The notes beneath the pieces were generated by a model that ran no database searches, was not told the DNA's origin, and saw only the letters and a list, made by a program, of their open reading frames with translations. Positions 23,972 to 37,400 of a DNA stretch of 64,000 bases are shown one piece after another (positions within the stretch are counted from its first letter, which is position 1; every line of letters begins with the position of its first letter). This DNA comes from Mansonella perstans. Lineage: Eukaryota > Nematoda > Chromadorea > Rhabditida > Onchocercidae. Both the position numbers and the translations under genes were made by a program. The stretch spans positions 248,001 through 312,000 of the forward strand of contig JBAMDO010000030.1 in NCBI GenBank assembly GCA_037074765.1. Direction: 5' to 3'.

Positions 23972-26900
23972 CTGAAAATCAACACCTTATGGTGCGATTT
24001 TCATTCGCAAAGTTAAATTTTCCGAAATCCTATGTTAATTTAACTTTTCCCTTCATTATAAGTTCTCTGCTTCATGTCTCAATTCATTTCAATTTTTTTT
24101 TATTCAGAATTGCAAAGGCTTAATAAAAGTTGATCGAATTTCTTGCCAACGGATCATTTTGTGAATGTTTCTCACAGGTTCGATTCCTAAAGACGAACTC
24201 TTAAAATCTATGAATATGAGCCGAAGATTTGCCTCAGTGCTGTAATCAGCTGTTTAATTTTTCTCTAAAATAGCATATTCGCAACTGAGAGTGGTAGGCT
24301 TCTATTTTGTAATCAAAAAATTCATTATAATTGCCAGCAATGTTGTTACGGCTAAAAGTAATGAAGATAAAGAATTGTATCCGATTATTGGATTTTGGAT
24401 GCAATTCCTGCAGCTCAAATGGAATTTGTCCCGTCTATCCGGAGTATGAATCTGTATAGATCTTGAACGACTTCAGACCCTTCTTCTAAATCTGGTTTTC
24501 CTTAATAAATGTGCTCCTTTGATATAGCTAAGTCGCCTCTATCTGAAAGTTATACAACGTAGGTTTAAAACTTTGTCACGGATACCGTAATACCTTACAA
24601 CTTGATTAACTCGATCATTTCGATCAGTGTTGCGCAATTTTTTTGAACTCAACTTTTGCAATCAGACTTTAAAGCTGAGAATACCAAGGTCCCACAAAAA
24701 CTGTTTTTGAGAATCTTTGACAATATTTTAGGTATCCCATATGTTTGACAATACTTCCAGTATATTTTATTACAGCTGTCTCAAAATCCATACGAGGTCC
24801 GTTCTTCATTTTTATAATCTACCTTTCCAGCTGCAGTTGCTTCAGCAAATCAAACTTCTGAGATTGTCAGCCGCTTCTTTTGATTTAATGAAATCTCTAA
24901 TATTACTTAGCGATTTGCTGCATCTTTAAACTTACCATTTTCTACTGCAAAATATAAATCACTTGTAAGAGACGAGAAAATTTATAAGTTAACTAAGTGG
25001 GCCAAGGTTAGATTTGTTAAGTTCAGAAGCCTCAAATTCTAAAACAGATATAACAGTCGTTCTTGAGAGTATTGATCTGAAATTAAATCAAACACTCTGT
25101 TTCGCTGTGAAACTGAAGTGGTACTTTTTTATTAAAATGGTGAAAATGCAATGGCACTTTTTTCATGCCAAACATTTCTGATTCTAAGAGATTTTTTGGG
25201 AATGCCAAAAACTTATCACTAAATATGATTTATGAAGAAGCAGCTGTAATACTGTTCGTAATAAACTCATTAATGCCATCTGAAGATGATAAATCTAAAG
25301 TAGCGTCCAGGATGACCGATTAGTCTTCGGGCAACCACCCGAGGAGAAAACCAACTCTTCCTGTAAACCTGGAGAGACGAAGTTCGATTAGTCCTGAAAT
25401 TCCATTCATCTAAGAGCGACATTCCACACAAAACTTACAGACCTGAGGACCCTCAAGCTTGCTAGGCTCTAGTACATGAATTTTGGAATAAAGTGGAAAC
25501 AGTTCAGGCACTTCACTTCATCTCAATTGAAAATTCACTGCGCAGGTTCAAAGGGTTCATTCAACGTGGGTGAAATCCTCCAAAAGTTTATGAAGCTAAC
25601 TACGACAATAACGAAGACAATGATGCCAAAAAATCTTAATTCTAAATGCGGTTTTTTGGAGACAGCTAAAATTAAGCATCAGCTCAACAAGTTTCGGTTC
25701 AATCGTAGATGGTTGAAAGAAAAACAGTTGAATTTTGCAGGTGTAAATATCAAGCTGTACTATCTTTCAAAAATACTTTTCATTAAAGCATTAAGTTTAT
25801 TTTGTTGTGCGTAAATATGTCCAACCTTAAAAAAAGGAAATGGCAGCAAGGGCAGGTTTTTTCAATGCCATTCCCAAATTAGTAAAGTTTTCAAAACAAT
25901 TTAAAACTTTCAGTTTGGTTCAAGTGATAGATAACGTTTCTTAGCCTCCGTATCACTCAATTGCAAAGGAAGAATGCATAAAAGAATTTTTTTTGCACTT
26001 TGTATTTTAATTTCAAATGTTTCTGTCCAATCAAATTCAAACAACCGATCGAGAATTTTAAGTCATATGTAAGACTTATTCCAAATATAAAATATAAAGT
26101 GGACTACGACTGAAAGCTAAAAATGGACTTTTTTTCACTTTAGAATGTGTGGACCTACCAGTGCTGCTAGAATATTGGAAGAATTTTGGTTCTTGTTGGA
26201 TCCTGAAAGGAGGGAATTTTGAAACAATGGAATAATGTTTGATTTGCGAGAATTTAGAACATTCTGATTTTGCAAATACATTCATCAAATGCATTACCTG
26301 CGTCTTGATGAGAAATTAGAAATTTCTGGATTTTGAAGGATGTAAGTGTCGGTGAACTCTTGGTTACCACTATTCATCGGTTGATAGATCTGCAAATTAA
26401 AAATTCATAGGACTTTAAATTTATCTTATAAAAGTTAATTCCAAAGATTTCTGCTACACTTGTTCGCTGATTTTGATGCTATTTGAATTCATTTCGATTT
26501 TTTGGGGAAGTCGCTTCAAGAAAAATATGATTAACAATTTTTGTAATTTTGTAAGTTGTTTTTCTTTGGACTATTGTGGTCAATCATAAATGGTTGGAAG
26601 AAAAATAGTTGGCTTTCGACCCCTATACTGATCAAGTAGTGCTATTGTCATCTTTCGGAAATACTTTTCACTGTTTACCAACTTTTTTATGAAAGCTTAT
26701 TTTGTTGTGTTTATATATTTTTAACCTCAAAAAGGAAAAAAAGAAATAGCAGCAAAGGCAAATTTCTCAACACCATTCAAAAATTAATTAAATTCTAGAT
26801 TGGTTTTGTTGTTAAATAAAAACGTAATTAACCTTAATTAGTTCTTCAAAACTTGGTGACTTCTTCATTTCAGCAATGTATGAAGTACCCATTTTAAGAT

Positions 26901-28945
26901 CTTTCATCTCGCCAACTTCTGCATTTTTATGCTCAGATACCATTTCATAAGCACTGCTAATGAATGCTATGCTATTAGATATTCCGAACAGCAATTATTG
27001 CCTCCGAGCTTTCTTTAATAAAGAATACAACCAAAAAGTTTTCAATTCAAAATTTTTGCGAATTTTTCAGTAAAGTGTTACTCTGCTGAAGAATTTGATG
27101 CGATGACACTATTGCTTCCATACTTTCTTGGATAACCGCTTATCACAATCCGTTCATTACAAATATCGATGTGGATGGGTGTCAGAAAACCTATGGGAAG
27201 TTCTTGATAGAGACGTCTAAGGCGATGCATTAGTGCCATCAGCTGATTTGATTGCAGTGTCTCAATATACAACGAACTGAGCACAGCATCCCGGAATGTT
27301 GAATGCGCCGAGTTTTTTAACCTGTCACACTCGATTTCAATATGACTCTAGTTTTAGTGCAAAACTGCATTCTTCCTATCTATAGCAAATTTTTGAGCGA
27401 TCTTACAATCTTTCAAAGATTCAATTTAAAAAAGGGAACCATTGCAAAGCGAAATTGACTGCATCAATTTTTTCCTTTGATTTGATTTGTGGCGAAGCAA
27501 CCAGTGCTGTGATAGCATTTAAAGTTAATTTTTGGATATCAGTATCTGAAAGGGTATTCATGGTTGTAACGAACATTTTACAAATTGTTCCTCGTACCAC
27601 AGAAGAAACCTGAAATGAGCCTTTTATTTTTGGATGATTCTGATCAGGAAACCATCAATTTTGCAAAATCCCAACCTTATTATTGAAATAAGTCTTCTTT
27701 TGGAAAAAAATTCATGAATCATCTTGCAGACGTGATCCGTCCACATGCGAAATTTACAAACAATTATCGAATATTATTTATGGAAAAGAGCAAACCGAGC
27801 AATCCGGATCGGTAGCGATATTAATGCAGCAAATGATATAGTCATTCTGCTCAGCTAACAGTTGCAAGGTACTTTCCAAATTTTGTCGCAGTTTGTTAAC
27901 ACCAAGACTGTTAACAACCTTTAGATGTTCCCCATATTCTTGCACTGCCACTTGAATCTGAAACAGCAAGAAACAAAACAGTCCCAGGACTTACAATCAG
28001 TGGATTAACCAGTTTTGGTAACAGTTTAAGGAATCTTAATTTGGAATAATTCGATGACTTCTTCCATTTTCTCCCATTTTTAATTTCTTATTTCTTTTTC
28101 TCTCTGAGTATAATTAAGGCCTTCTAATTTATTTAGAACGAACAATTATTGTTGGTAATTGAAGCTAAATTTCAAAATGATTAAAATTTGGTTGATTGTG
28201 TAAAAAAGGTGAAAACTTTGTTTAAACCTTGAAAAGTTTGAAAAACGAATTAATAAGTAATGAGAATAAGGTGATGAGAATAAGGCTGAATTGCAAGGGA
28301 AAAGAACTTGCCTCACCAGTATACATCCAATCAATAATAGCTGAAACGGCTTTATACTGACAGTCGAGTAATAAAATCCGAAATGGTGTTTCATGGCGTT
28401 TCACCATCTGGAATTTAAAGAACAGTATCGTTCATGAGGGCCTTACTCAGATCGATATCAGCAATGCATGTCATCGAATCAGCAATCTAAGTAAACCTAG
28501 TAGCTGTATAAGTTTCAAAATTAAAAATGTCACATTGCCTTATACATACCGTACGAATGTAATTAGAATGTACTGCACCGATGCTGCTGTGCAACAAATC
28601 AGTCTGCATTTGAGAACAAATAATTTCAACGTCAGCAGTTCTTAAATCTCGCTTCATACGTAACTCACGCAGATACTGGCCAATGCTATTGCAGTGCTGT
28701 TGAAAATCATATGCCTTCAAATGGACCATCCTGAAATAATAAATGCTTTTATAATCAATCGCATTTGCCTATCACTTTTATTCCTGGTTCCTATTTGTCG
28801 CTGCTAAAATTCACTTAATTCGACGAAATCGCCAGCTTCTTTAAGATATGAATCATCAAAAATTTTATGGTATAGCCAGAATCATACAGCGATTGAAATT
28901 GTTTGCGCAGAAGACTTACTTGTTGTCATAGAAGTTAGACTTCAT
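21128..28945 (-). CDS. BTB/BACK protein with a long exon-coded repeat C-terminus
   Basis: First exons on the minus strand: 28945-28920, 28730-28550, 28407-28312, 27957-27796, 27609-27440, 27321-27082, 26971-26833, 26389-26298 and about 26202-26155. Residues 30-125 form a BTB domain: RTADVEIICSQ, HSSIGAVHSNYIRT, IDWMYTGEIQVA. BACK-like sequence follows (IDAVNFALQWLKNS, residues about 200-216). BTB-BACK proteins usually dimerise and often serve as cullin-3 substrate adaptors; no kelch repeats are seen here. The 3' end is also firm: 23971-23831, 23680-23573, 23448-23314, 23196-23092, 23015-22920, 22623-22531, 21722-21658, 21499-21338 and 21238-21128 (TAA). All phases match. The stretch 26150-24000 holds more exons (for example KFDLLKQLQLER near 24875) that I could not join. 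A split into two genes is therefore possible, though one gene is favoured by strand and style. The intron after YTGE starts with GC. Confidence 0.7.
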
Positions 28946-29321
28946 CTTGCTATAATTTTCGAATCAAGAAGACAGGACCCGACCTTCCAACCACCGAGCA
29001 ATGAAATAACTAACTGTAAACTACAATAAGTTGTTGCATTCTCAACAATTTATTCATTTCGAATTAAATCCTATATTAAAAAATTGTCATCCCTTAAGAC
29101 CAAAATTAGCATATAAATGTCAGGTTTTTGGTTTTCCCGAATAAGAAATAATCAATACTGTCATGTGTTAAATTGTGCCGAGGTCACTATTTGCCAAAAT
29201 ATTTTTCAGCCTCAGTTTCTAAGAAAACGATTCAATAGTTTGAAATAGCAAATATATTTCTCACTTGAAGTTTGGTGGCAACGAAAGGCTTTTTTTAATT
29301 TTAATCATAGGGAAAGCTGAA

Positions 29322-30725
29322 ATGCATGAAACATGCAAATATTATTTGTTATGGTTAAAGGAGAGTGATCAGTTCCAGTTGCGCCACCACAAGCAATTAT
29401 GTCATGACTTGTTTTGCAACCAACAAAAAGTCCAATCGAAACTCGTTTTTTTTATTTTTTTTAGTTCAGACTGGACCCATCAAATCATGTGCTCCTTGTC
29501 ATTGCAGTGCTCCATTCCACACTTTTCCCAAAAATAAGGATTCCTCTGATAGTCAGTCTAAATGACTTGCATTACTTGCGATCCAAGTTATTCAATCAAT
29601 ATTACTATTTTTCATCACTAGTGTCTGTGTGGCAATCGCTACGACAAATTACATTATTAAGGTATGTAAAATGTTCATTTCCAGCCTATCTATTCAATGT
29701 TTTACGATTTTTGAACTTCAGGAGTTTTTGGAGGCAAAATACGCTAGAACACCTTTTGTGAGATAATTGTTGTCATCAGAGAGGATAACTTGTCATTTCT
29801 TTCGAGAGATCAAAAATAACCGATCACATCACATGAAAGAATACAAATTGGTTGATAAAAATCACTGCAAAGTACATTCTCATCACACTTTTTTCATTTC
29901 CGTTTCATGAAAGTTTGCTAATTGCATGCACAGTTTTTGCGAGCACATTGAATTTATATTTACAACTTTTATTCCTTCCTAAACACTTCGTTTAATGAGA
30001 GCAATTAATTTTCTTTGAATTTATTTATTATGAAACAAAATTAGCTCTTTAGACTGTGCTTCAACCAGACTCTTCCTTAGTCAATGTACAGTTAACACTT
30101 TAATACTTTGGCAAATTTTGCAGATCAGTGCAAAAAATTAGTAATGATGAGAGATCTGAGAAAAACTGACGCAGATGATTGTAACAGGTGGAAATATAAG
30201 TTCTGTAATGACAGCAACAATTATCAGGCTTCTGCCAGTGTTAATGGCAATAAGGGTCACCATGGACTGCAGGAATATACCGATGAAATAGCTCTTCTCA
30301 ATCGGAATCTCTTCTCACAATCTTCTGTCTGCAAAGTCAGTTTGTCATTGCTTTTTCTTATCCGAAAAGTAGGATGAGCTTTTTGAAGACACTGAGATAA
30401 CACGCGTTTAACGCTATTGATGGCTAATACTTTTTTTAAGTGAATTAATTTGCTTGTTTTTAAAGTACTTCCGAAAATTTCCGTATTGAGTGACATTTAG
30501 TTTCTTACTGTTTTTACTGTGTGGGTTACTCCAACTTTGCCAAGATATCACCCTGATCAAAAGTATAGCTTGAAACATCTACAGGACAGCTGGGAAGTTC
30601 TGCTTTTTCTTCGTCAAGAATACTTGAACGAAACTGAGAATTAGATTTTGAAAGAAGGCGTTAACTTAATTTCTCAACAATTGCTCCGAATCAATGGCAC
30701 GAAAGACTTAGCTGCAAATTCATAA
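29322..30725 (+). CDS. Unidentified multi-exon gene
   Basis: Coding-looking blocks divergent from the BTB/BACK gene. A block from ATG 29322 (MHETCKYYLLWLKESDQ) ends near 29428 at AAA|GTCC. A Cys-rich stretch at about 29465-29565 reads SCAPCHCSAPFHTFPKN. Short pieces end at a strong AAG|GTATGT donor (29661) and include EFLEAKYARTPF (about 29722-29757). The firm part is 30124-30335 (MRDLRKTDADDCNRW...QSSVCK), then 30373-30405 (DELFEDTEITR), then from 30501 (TLPRYHPDQKYSLKHLQDSW). A TAG at 30642 is in frame unless a short intron (about 30594-30644, GTTCTG to ATTAG) is removed. The frame then reads ILKEGVNLISQQLLRINGT to TAA at 30723-30725. No family recognised. It could also be a decaying gene. 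Confidence 0.4.
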
Positions 30726-33700
30726 AACTAGACAACAGTTCTAACCGTAACTAATGAAAATATTCTAGTGAAAGCGGATATTGATGAGGATTTAGCTGGC
30801 ATGACTTTGAACTTTGAACTTCTCCTTGTTTGGATTCTTCCCCGAATAGCACGAAGTGATGAAGGAAGAAAACAAACAAAAGTTCAATCAAGATTACACT
30901 CTCATTCGTGGGACATTTTCGAAAAAATATAGCAAATATATTAGGTATAATCGAGGACAGGATAAAAATAATCTAGACAAATTGAACGGTGCAGTTTATT
31001 TCAATTCATACACTAATTTCTTAACCTTTTCGGAAGCCGAGTGTAAAAATATGACTATCTCCTAAATTCTTTCTTAAAAGAAAGAAAGAAGATCGATTTG
31101 ATTTCACATTTTCAGCATAAACAATGATTGCACAGGATATTCGAGTAAGCATTTTTTAATATTTGTCGTGACCTTCGACTGCAAGTTATCCATTCAGCTT
31201 GTTTCTGCTAGATAAAAATCCAAATGAATGAATTAGAAATGTCTATCCAACATCCACAAAACGGGGAGTTTTTACATTCAAAGAAAAGTGCAATGTTAAC
31301 TACTTGTTCATAACTTCCTATTACATTCATTTAATCCAAAGTCATTGAAATTATAACAGCATTACGAAATATTCTTTTATTTATATCAAATTTTTAAGTG
31401 ATTTCAACAAATACTAACTAGCATGAAAATTGAAAGATTGAACTTACGATATCAGCTTAAAAATGCGAACTTTTTATAGAAGAAATCCGCATTGGAAATG
31501 TCGTAGAGTAATTTGAGGGTTCCGGATGGACTAATTTTCTGTCTTAAGTTTTCAGGTATTTTTGAATTGATATCATCTTGTTTGTTTTGTTACTTTTGTA
31601 GACATTACAAATTCTAGAAAAGGTTTCGGACGAACTCTGCCACAAGAAACATAGTAAAGTCTTAAAAATTAGGCCATATTGTTTATCAAACTTTTGAGTG
31701 TATTGATTGTTTTCGAAATGAAACAACAAATAAAAGCTCGGTGGAATTTAGGCCAAAATTTAACATCAAAATCATTCATAGCAAAATCCGTTATCTACTT
31801 ATGGCCATTTAGGCTGGCAAAAGTCTCCCTTCCTCTTGTTAATGTGTCTAAGATTCTATTCCATTCAATTTTAAACTCGGTTTGCAATAAGCATGATTAA
31901 TGACATAGGTTGTCTGTATAGAATTATTGTTCCTCACTGTATTTGTCATAAAAGAGATAGAAGGCTATTAAAAAAAATTTTTCTCTTTTTTCTAAAAAAA
32001 AGATAAAAAGAAATTCAAAAAATGAATTGCTTTTTACCTTTTTATTGAAATCACTTTGATAAGAAATCGTTTCAGCAAACTTTGTTATTTCATTTGTTTG
32101 CTGCAGATGAACTGAATGCTTCTTTCTGTCCCAGGTTTACTTTCTTACTTTAAAAGGAATTTTTGCGTTAATTTCACTGTGAATATTTTTGTTACAAAAC
32201 GGCCATTTATCCATTTAAAGTAGCATTATCTACGAGAATCGCTGCATCAGTTTAGCTAATACTAGCAATGATTCATCAGAAGTGAAGCAAACAAATAACT
32301 GCCTTTTTCCTGGATCTTCTCCAAAGGATACAAAAATGAGAGCTGAAAGAAAATGGAAAAACCAGTAATTTTGCAAGTTTAATAGGACTTTTTGGGAAAG
32401 CTCCAAAGATTAACAATTGAGATCGATAGAAAACAATTCATTGGATTGTATTTGTTATGTGAAAAATCGGCGGAAAAAATATAAACAAAGAGTGTTGACA
32501 AACTTTGTCGCAGTGATTACCCCTTTTCAGCAGTTTCAACTTTATCATCTCAATCAGCATTATTGATCATTTTCAACACAAATTTCTAATTATTGTTTTT
32601 ATAAGCCGCAATTGAGCCATCATTTGTCAGCTTCAGTTGAACGGCTATGGAAAAAGGAAAGTTTGTAGTGAGTTGTTTTCAACAATATGCAACGATCAGT
32701 CATCAATACCATCAGTCATCAGTCATAGCTCAGACAGTATTAAACCACCTTTGTTGGTGACATCGTAGCATTATGCATAGTATTATGTCGCCAACGAAAA
32801 AAACATCCTCCTTGCCTATAATTTAGCATTTTCCACACCAAAGCTACCTCTGAATTCGTGTGGTGTCTCCTTTATTATAATGGCATGATAATACATCCCA
32901 TTCAAATATTCTTTCAATGCTCTATTTCTTTCATTTTGAAATTGAAAGAAAAGTGATAAAAAGTGGAGTGGAAGTGGCCTTCATACCTCTAATATTTATG
33001 AATGATAAAAGGTAAAATTTGAACAGAGGGAAAGGGAGAGTATTATCAGTTTTTCTTGTATATCTTGAGATATCTTGAGAATTTGTATATCTTAAAAAGA
33101 AAATAAAAAAGAAAATGTTCATTTCCTAAATGATAACAAAAAAGACGATCAGTTATCTTTGAGCATGCTCTCCACTGATTCATCATTTGCCAGTTCACAT
33201 GACATTGAGCCAAGTTAATTCAGCCATAACTGTTCGGAAAAGCTTTGTAGAACGAACACAACGAAAGCAGCATCTTCATTCTTCAGGGAATGTTTTAAAT
33301 GAAAGAATTTTGCATGTGAAATGACATTAAAACTAATCAAAGTATTAAGTACGGACTACTGATGTAACAGTATGATCTTTGAGGGATGCAATAACATTCA
33401 TGAATGTATTCGTCTTCTTCCAAGTTTTGATTCAAATTTAATTCGAATTTTCATTCAAGCATGAAAGTTTGCATAAACAAGTTTTTGCTGACTCACAAAA
33501 TGCTTGCATATGTAGTTTCTTAGTAATGTTTGTTTTCAATTTAAAAAGAATGCATGCAACATTGACTTCTTAATGTTTTCCTTTTGTCAGTAATTTTTTA
33601 TTCACAGTTAATTTATTTCCCTTTGGTTGGCACATTCTCTATCTTTTCTTCCTTTTAAATGACTGCTACTATCATCAACGATCCTTCACTTCTCCAATTC

Positions 33701-34386
33701 TTCCTTTTACATTATCTGAACAACTTACGATCTCTTCTTAACCTTTTTGACCTTCATTATTTTACTTTATTGCCGACATCAAGTCTTTCATTACTTGCAT
33801 TATCGAAATATGTAATTATCAGTGATCAGCAATTTGTGCTCTGTTACTATGGATCACTCTGGATCACTCAGAGTTATAATGTTCATAACTGTATAAGTCA
33901 TATATACCTATTAATTTATCACTTAAATCACTTTCTTCTGTCAACTAAACCGAAATATTGTGATTCTCCATGCGTTCACAATGTATAGGATTTAATTTTT
34001 TAAATTGCAAAACACTTCATAAAAGCTTCTGATATACTGAATGAATTTTATTGATAAAAAATCGAATTATTTTCCGGCCAAAGTCTAGAAACGGTGAATT
34101 GAGAGAACTGAAAGCTAATTTATTGTTGCCAAGAATTCCGAAACCATTATACTGTAGTAGAAAGTGTGAGAGTCTGTTAGGAAAAAGGAAAGGCTGATTT
34201 GTTCAGATTTCAATTCGAATACCTGGATTTTTTGCAGGTTACAAAATGCACTTTGGTGTATTCAAGAAATGACATTCGCTAAAAGGACTTCCATTCAAAA
34301 TTACACCCTGCAATTTCTTTCGTTTGTGTCTCGGTTTTAATAAAATTGTTACAGCGGTAATGTTAGAAACGAAGATGTGCTTCTAG
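30726..34386. other. Intergenic region, nothing firm
   Basis: About 3.6 kb between the unidentified gene and the chloride channel. Part of 30733-30930 stays open in one frame for about 66 codons without motif or clear borders, and may be a further exon of the unidentified gene. The rest is AT-rich with scattered short open frames that look like chance. Confidence 0.5.
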
Positions 34387-34407
34387 GGAATAACGGGGAG
34401 AGAGATT

Positions 34408-37400
34408 ATGATCTCTGGTGTTTCTAAAGATGTAAGACATGAAATTCGGACAACTTTCGACCAAAGCTTTACCCATTTAATCCGAAGAATTTGCTCTTCA
34501 AGCAGTGTCAAATTGGAAAATGATAATTCACTGAAAGATAAAGTCAGGTTCAGGAAGAGAAGACAGTTATTTTGCAATATTTGTAAGTTTTTCAAATCTT
34601 CGCTTTTTTCATTTCTTTTGTTACTTAAATCCTTTTGCATAGCTACCACTAGCTCTTTAAATTTCAAATTCCACTGTATTTTCATGAAGTTTGAAGTTGA
34701 AACTCAAATAAAATACAGTAATCTTTTTCCACTTCTTGCATAAAGAGTCCCAATATACTTACAAGAAGACCGAAGCAATCAAAATGTTTCGATTGTTAAT
34801 CAAATTGAGCTTAAGTAAAAAGATCAGACGCTTTCTATAATTCATAAGGATTTAAAAAAGAAATCGTTTTTTTTTTTTTTGAAAACAACCACAAGAACAC
34901 TTGCTGTCAGTTAATGGTTCTCAGACAGTGAATGTATCGGGATATGCTGAGAGCAGTTGCATTGCTCACATCCAGTATAATTTTTGAATAAATTGATTTT
35001 GCGACATTTACAAATAAATGCGAACTTGCGCACCTCGTGAAAGAGAAGAAGGACATGGAAACAGAGATTAATGAAAAGCTGAAAGCAGTTGATAAACTAT
35101 CCATAATTGATAATTCGATAATTTAACTGTCATCGTAAAATTTGCTCAACCTTATTATAATTATACTCCGTCCTTATTATACAGATCTTGTGCTCCTGCT
35201 CCATTTAGTTTATAGAACAAATGCTGAATGCTTTAAAGAATCAAACTGTTCAGTGAGATTTTTGGGAGTAAGCAAAAATTCCTCTTTTACAGGTCAACCT
35301 CAGCGAGCTGTTGGCATGTTACTGATGGACTGGATATTCCTGGCAGGTCTGGGTGTTGCTATGGCTGTGCTTTCGCTGATACTCGATTATGGGGTCGACA
35401 AGCTTCAGACATGTATCTTGCGTTGTTTTCAACTGCTGCTTTTTGAATTCATTTTGAATAGTTAATTGCTGAAAGAAAGAAATAACATTAATAAGCTTAT
35501 TACTTCTGCGTTAGAATTCTTAGTTCAACATCTTTCACCGTCCTGGAGTAATAAATCTAAATATTTGCCTAATTAACTTAAAAAATTCAGCTTGTGATTT
35601 CAGATCATGTGATAATAATGGAAAATTTCAACATTACTAAATGTGCGACAACTAACACGTTGATGACTTATGCAACGTGGCTAATTTATACAATGGTGCT
35701 TCTAATGATCTCCGCAACCATCGTCCACTATCTTTCTATCAATGCTATGGGTTTATTTTGATTCAAATGTTTTGATAGCGTTAAAGTTAATTTCATTTGA
35801 CTGAAAAAAAACTGCGGCAGGTCAGTTCATAGTGAAAACAAACATGTATAAAAGATGACAAATTTAGGGTCTGGTATACCTGAAGTGAAAACAATATTGC
35901 AAGGTGTACATCTCGAGAAGCATCTAACATTTCGTACCTTGATATCCAAATTGATTGGTTTGATGCTTGCAATTGGAAGCGGTTTCCCGATTGGCAAAGA
36001 GGTACCAAATTTCATCTAAAATGAATTATCTTTACAGAAAATCCGGCGTTCGTTGTTCTTCTTTATGGTTGTCTTACAATGGACTTCGTTAAGATCCATC
36101 TGTTCGAATCGTTACTTTTAGAATTTTTTCCAATTTATAGGGACCATTTGTTCATATGGGTTCCATAGTGGCACACCTAATGAGGCGAATGGTAGAAGGT
36201 ATCAAACCTGCATACGCGAACGAGTCTAGGAGTTATGAGTTACTTGCTGCAGGTTGTGCTGCAGGTGTTGCTGCAACTTTCTCTGCACCGGTTGGAGGTG
36301 ATTTTTCAGTTAATACTTGATTAAATATGAAGTATTGAATTTGCACCCCAAATTCAAAGCTGCCCTTCCCAAAGTCAAGAAGAAAAAACTGAGATATGCA
36401 GCATTTCCATGTCGTTTCAAATATTGGAGTAGCTAGTATCGCTACCTAACATTGAAATATTTCATGAACTTAAGCAGAAGAGTTGTAATAATGGAACGTC
36501 TTGCATTTGTATGGCGCACAGAGGATGACCGCCCGTAGGACAATTTATCTTCAAATTGTTTTGGACTTTAATGGAATGGAACAGTTCCATTGAATTGCAC
36601 TTATTTCACTCTCCAACAATAGAAATGTCTTACTAAAGAGCCAAGAAAAAATGAATGCAACATTTTCATCCTTACTACTAAATAATTTGATTGCGTTGTT
36701 AAGGAGTACTGTTCTCAATTGAAGTAACAACGGCATATTTTGCCGTTCGCGATTATTGGCGTGGATTTTTTGCGGCTGCATGCGGTGCAGCAACATTTTC
36801 ACTTCTGCGATTGTGGATCAATCCGTTTGAAGGTTTGTTTTCCTAAAATTTTGTTTTTCTCGTGTTTTTATGAGTTGATTTGGAAGTTGATTTGAAGAAA
36901 AAAAGTTGATATGAAGTAGTCTCATTAAGTTGAGCAATGACAGAAGATATTTTAGTAACTGTGGCAGCACTTTTCCAAACAAAATTCAGGCATCTATCAT
37001 ATTACCCCGAAGAACTGCTCATTTTCGCATGCATTGGGTAACTGTTTCAGTTCTCATTTCTTTCAATTTCTGAAATTGATAATTGTGAGTTTGAATAAAA
37101 TGGCAATTTTGAAGTGGCATATGCGGTTTGGCTGGTGCACTGTTCATCCTTATACATCGACGATACGTGTTGTTCCTTCGAAGAAATAACTTCATGAAAC
37201 GACTCTTTCAGAGACAGTAAGTTAATTTAAGTCTTTAATTCTTGATTCGGAAAATTAAAAAATATCATTCCAACATACTGCCTGACTAGCCAAATTTAGT
37301 CGATTTAAAGGCAAAGAATGATTCATTCTTAGTTCTTATTGTTTAAGATTGCATTTTATCTGGCTGAAAACTTACATTTTAGCTGGATAGTCTACCCGCT

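Noticed and set aside
24170..24195. GGTTCGATTCC resembling a tRNA B box
   Set aside because: No matching A box or stems upstream, and it lies in a minus-strand region with coding-like sequence.
25476..25814. 112-codon open frame on the + strand
   Set aside because: It lies opposite the BTB/BACK gene, has no motif, and its composition looks like AT-rich chance sequence.
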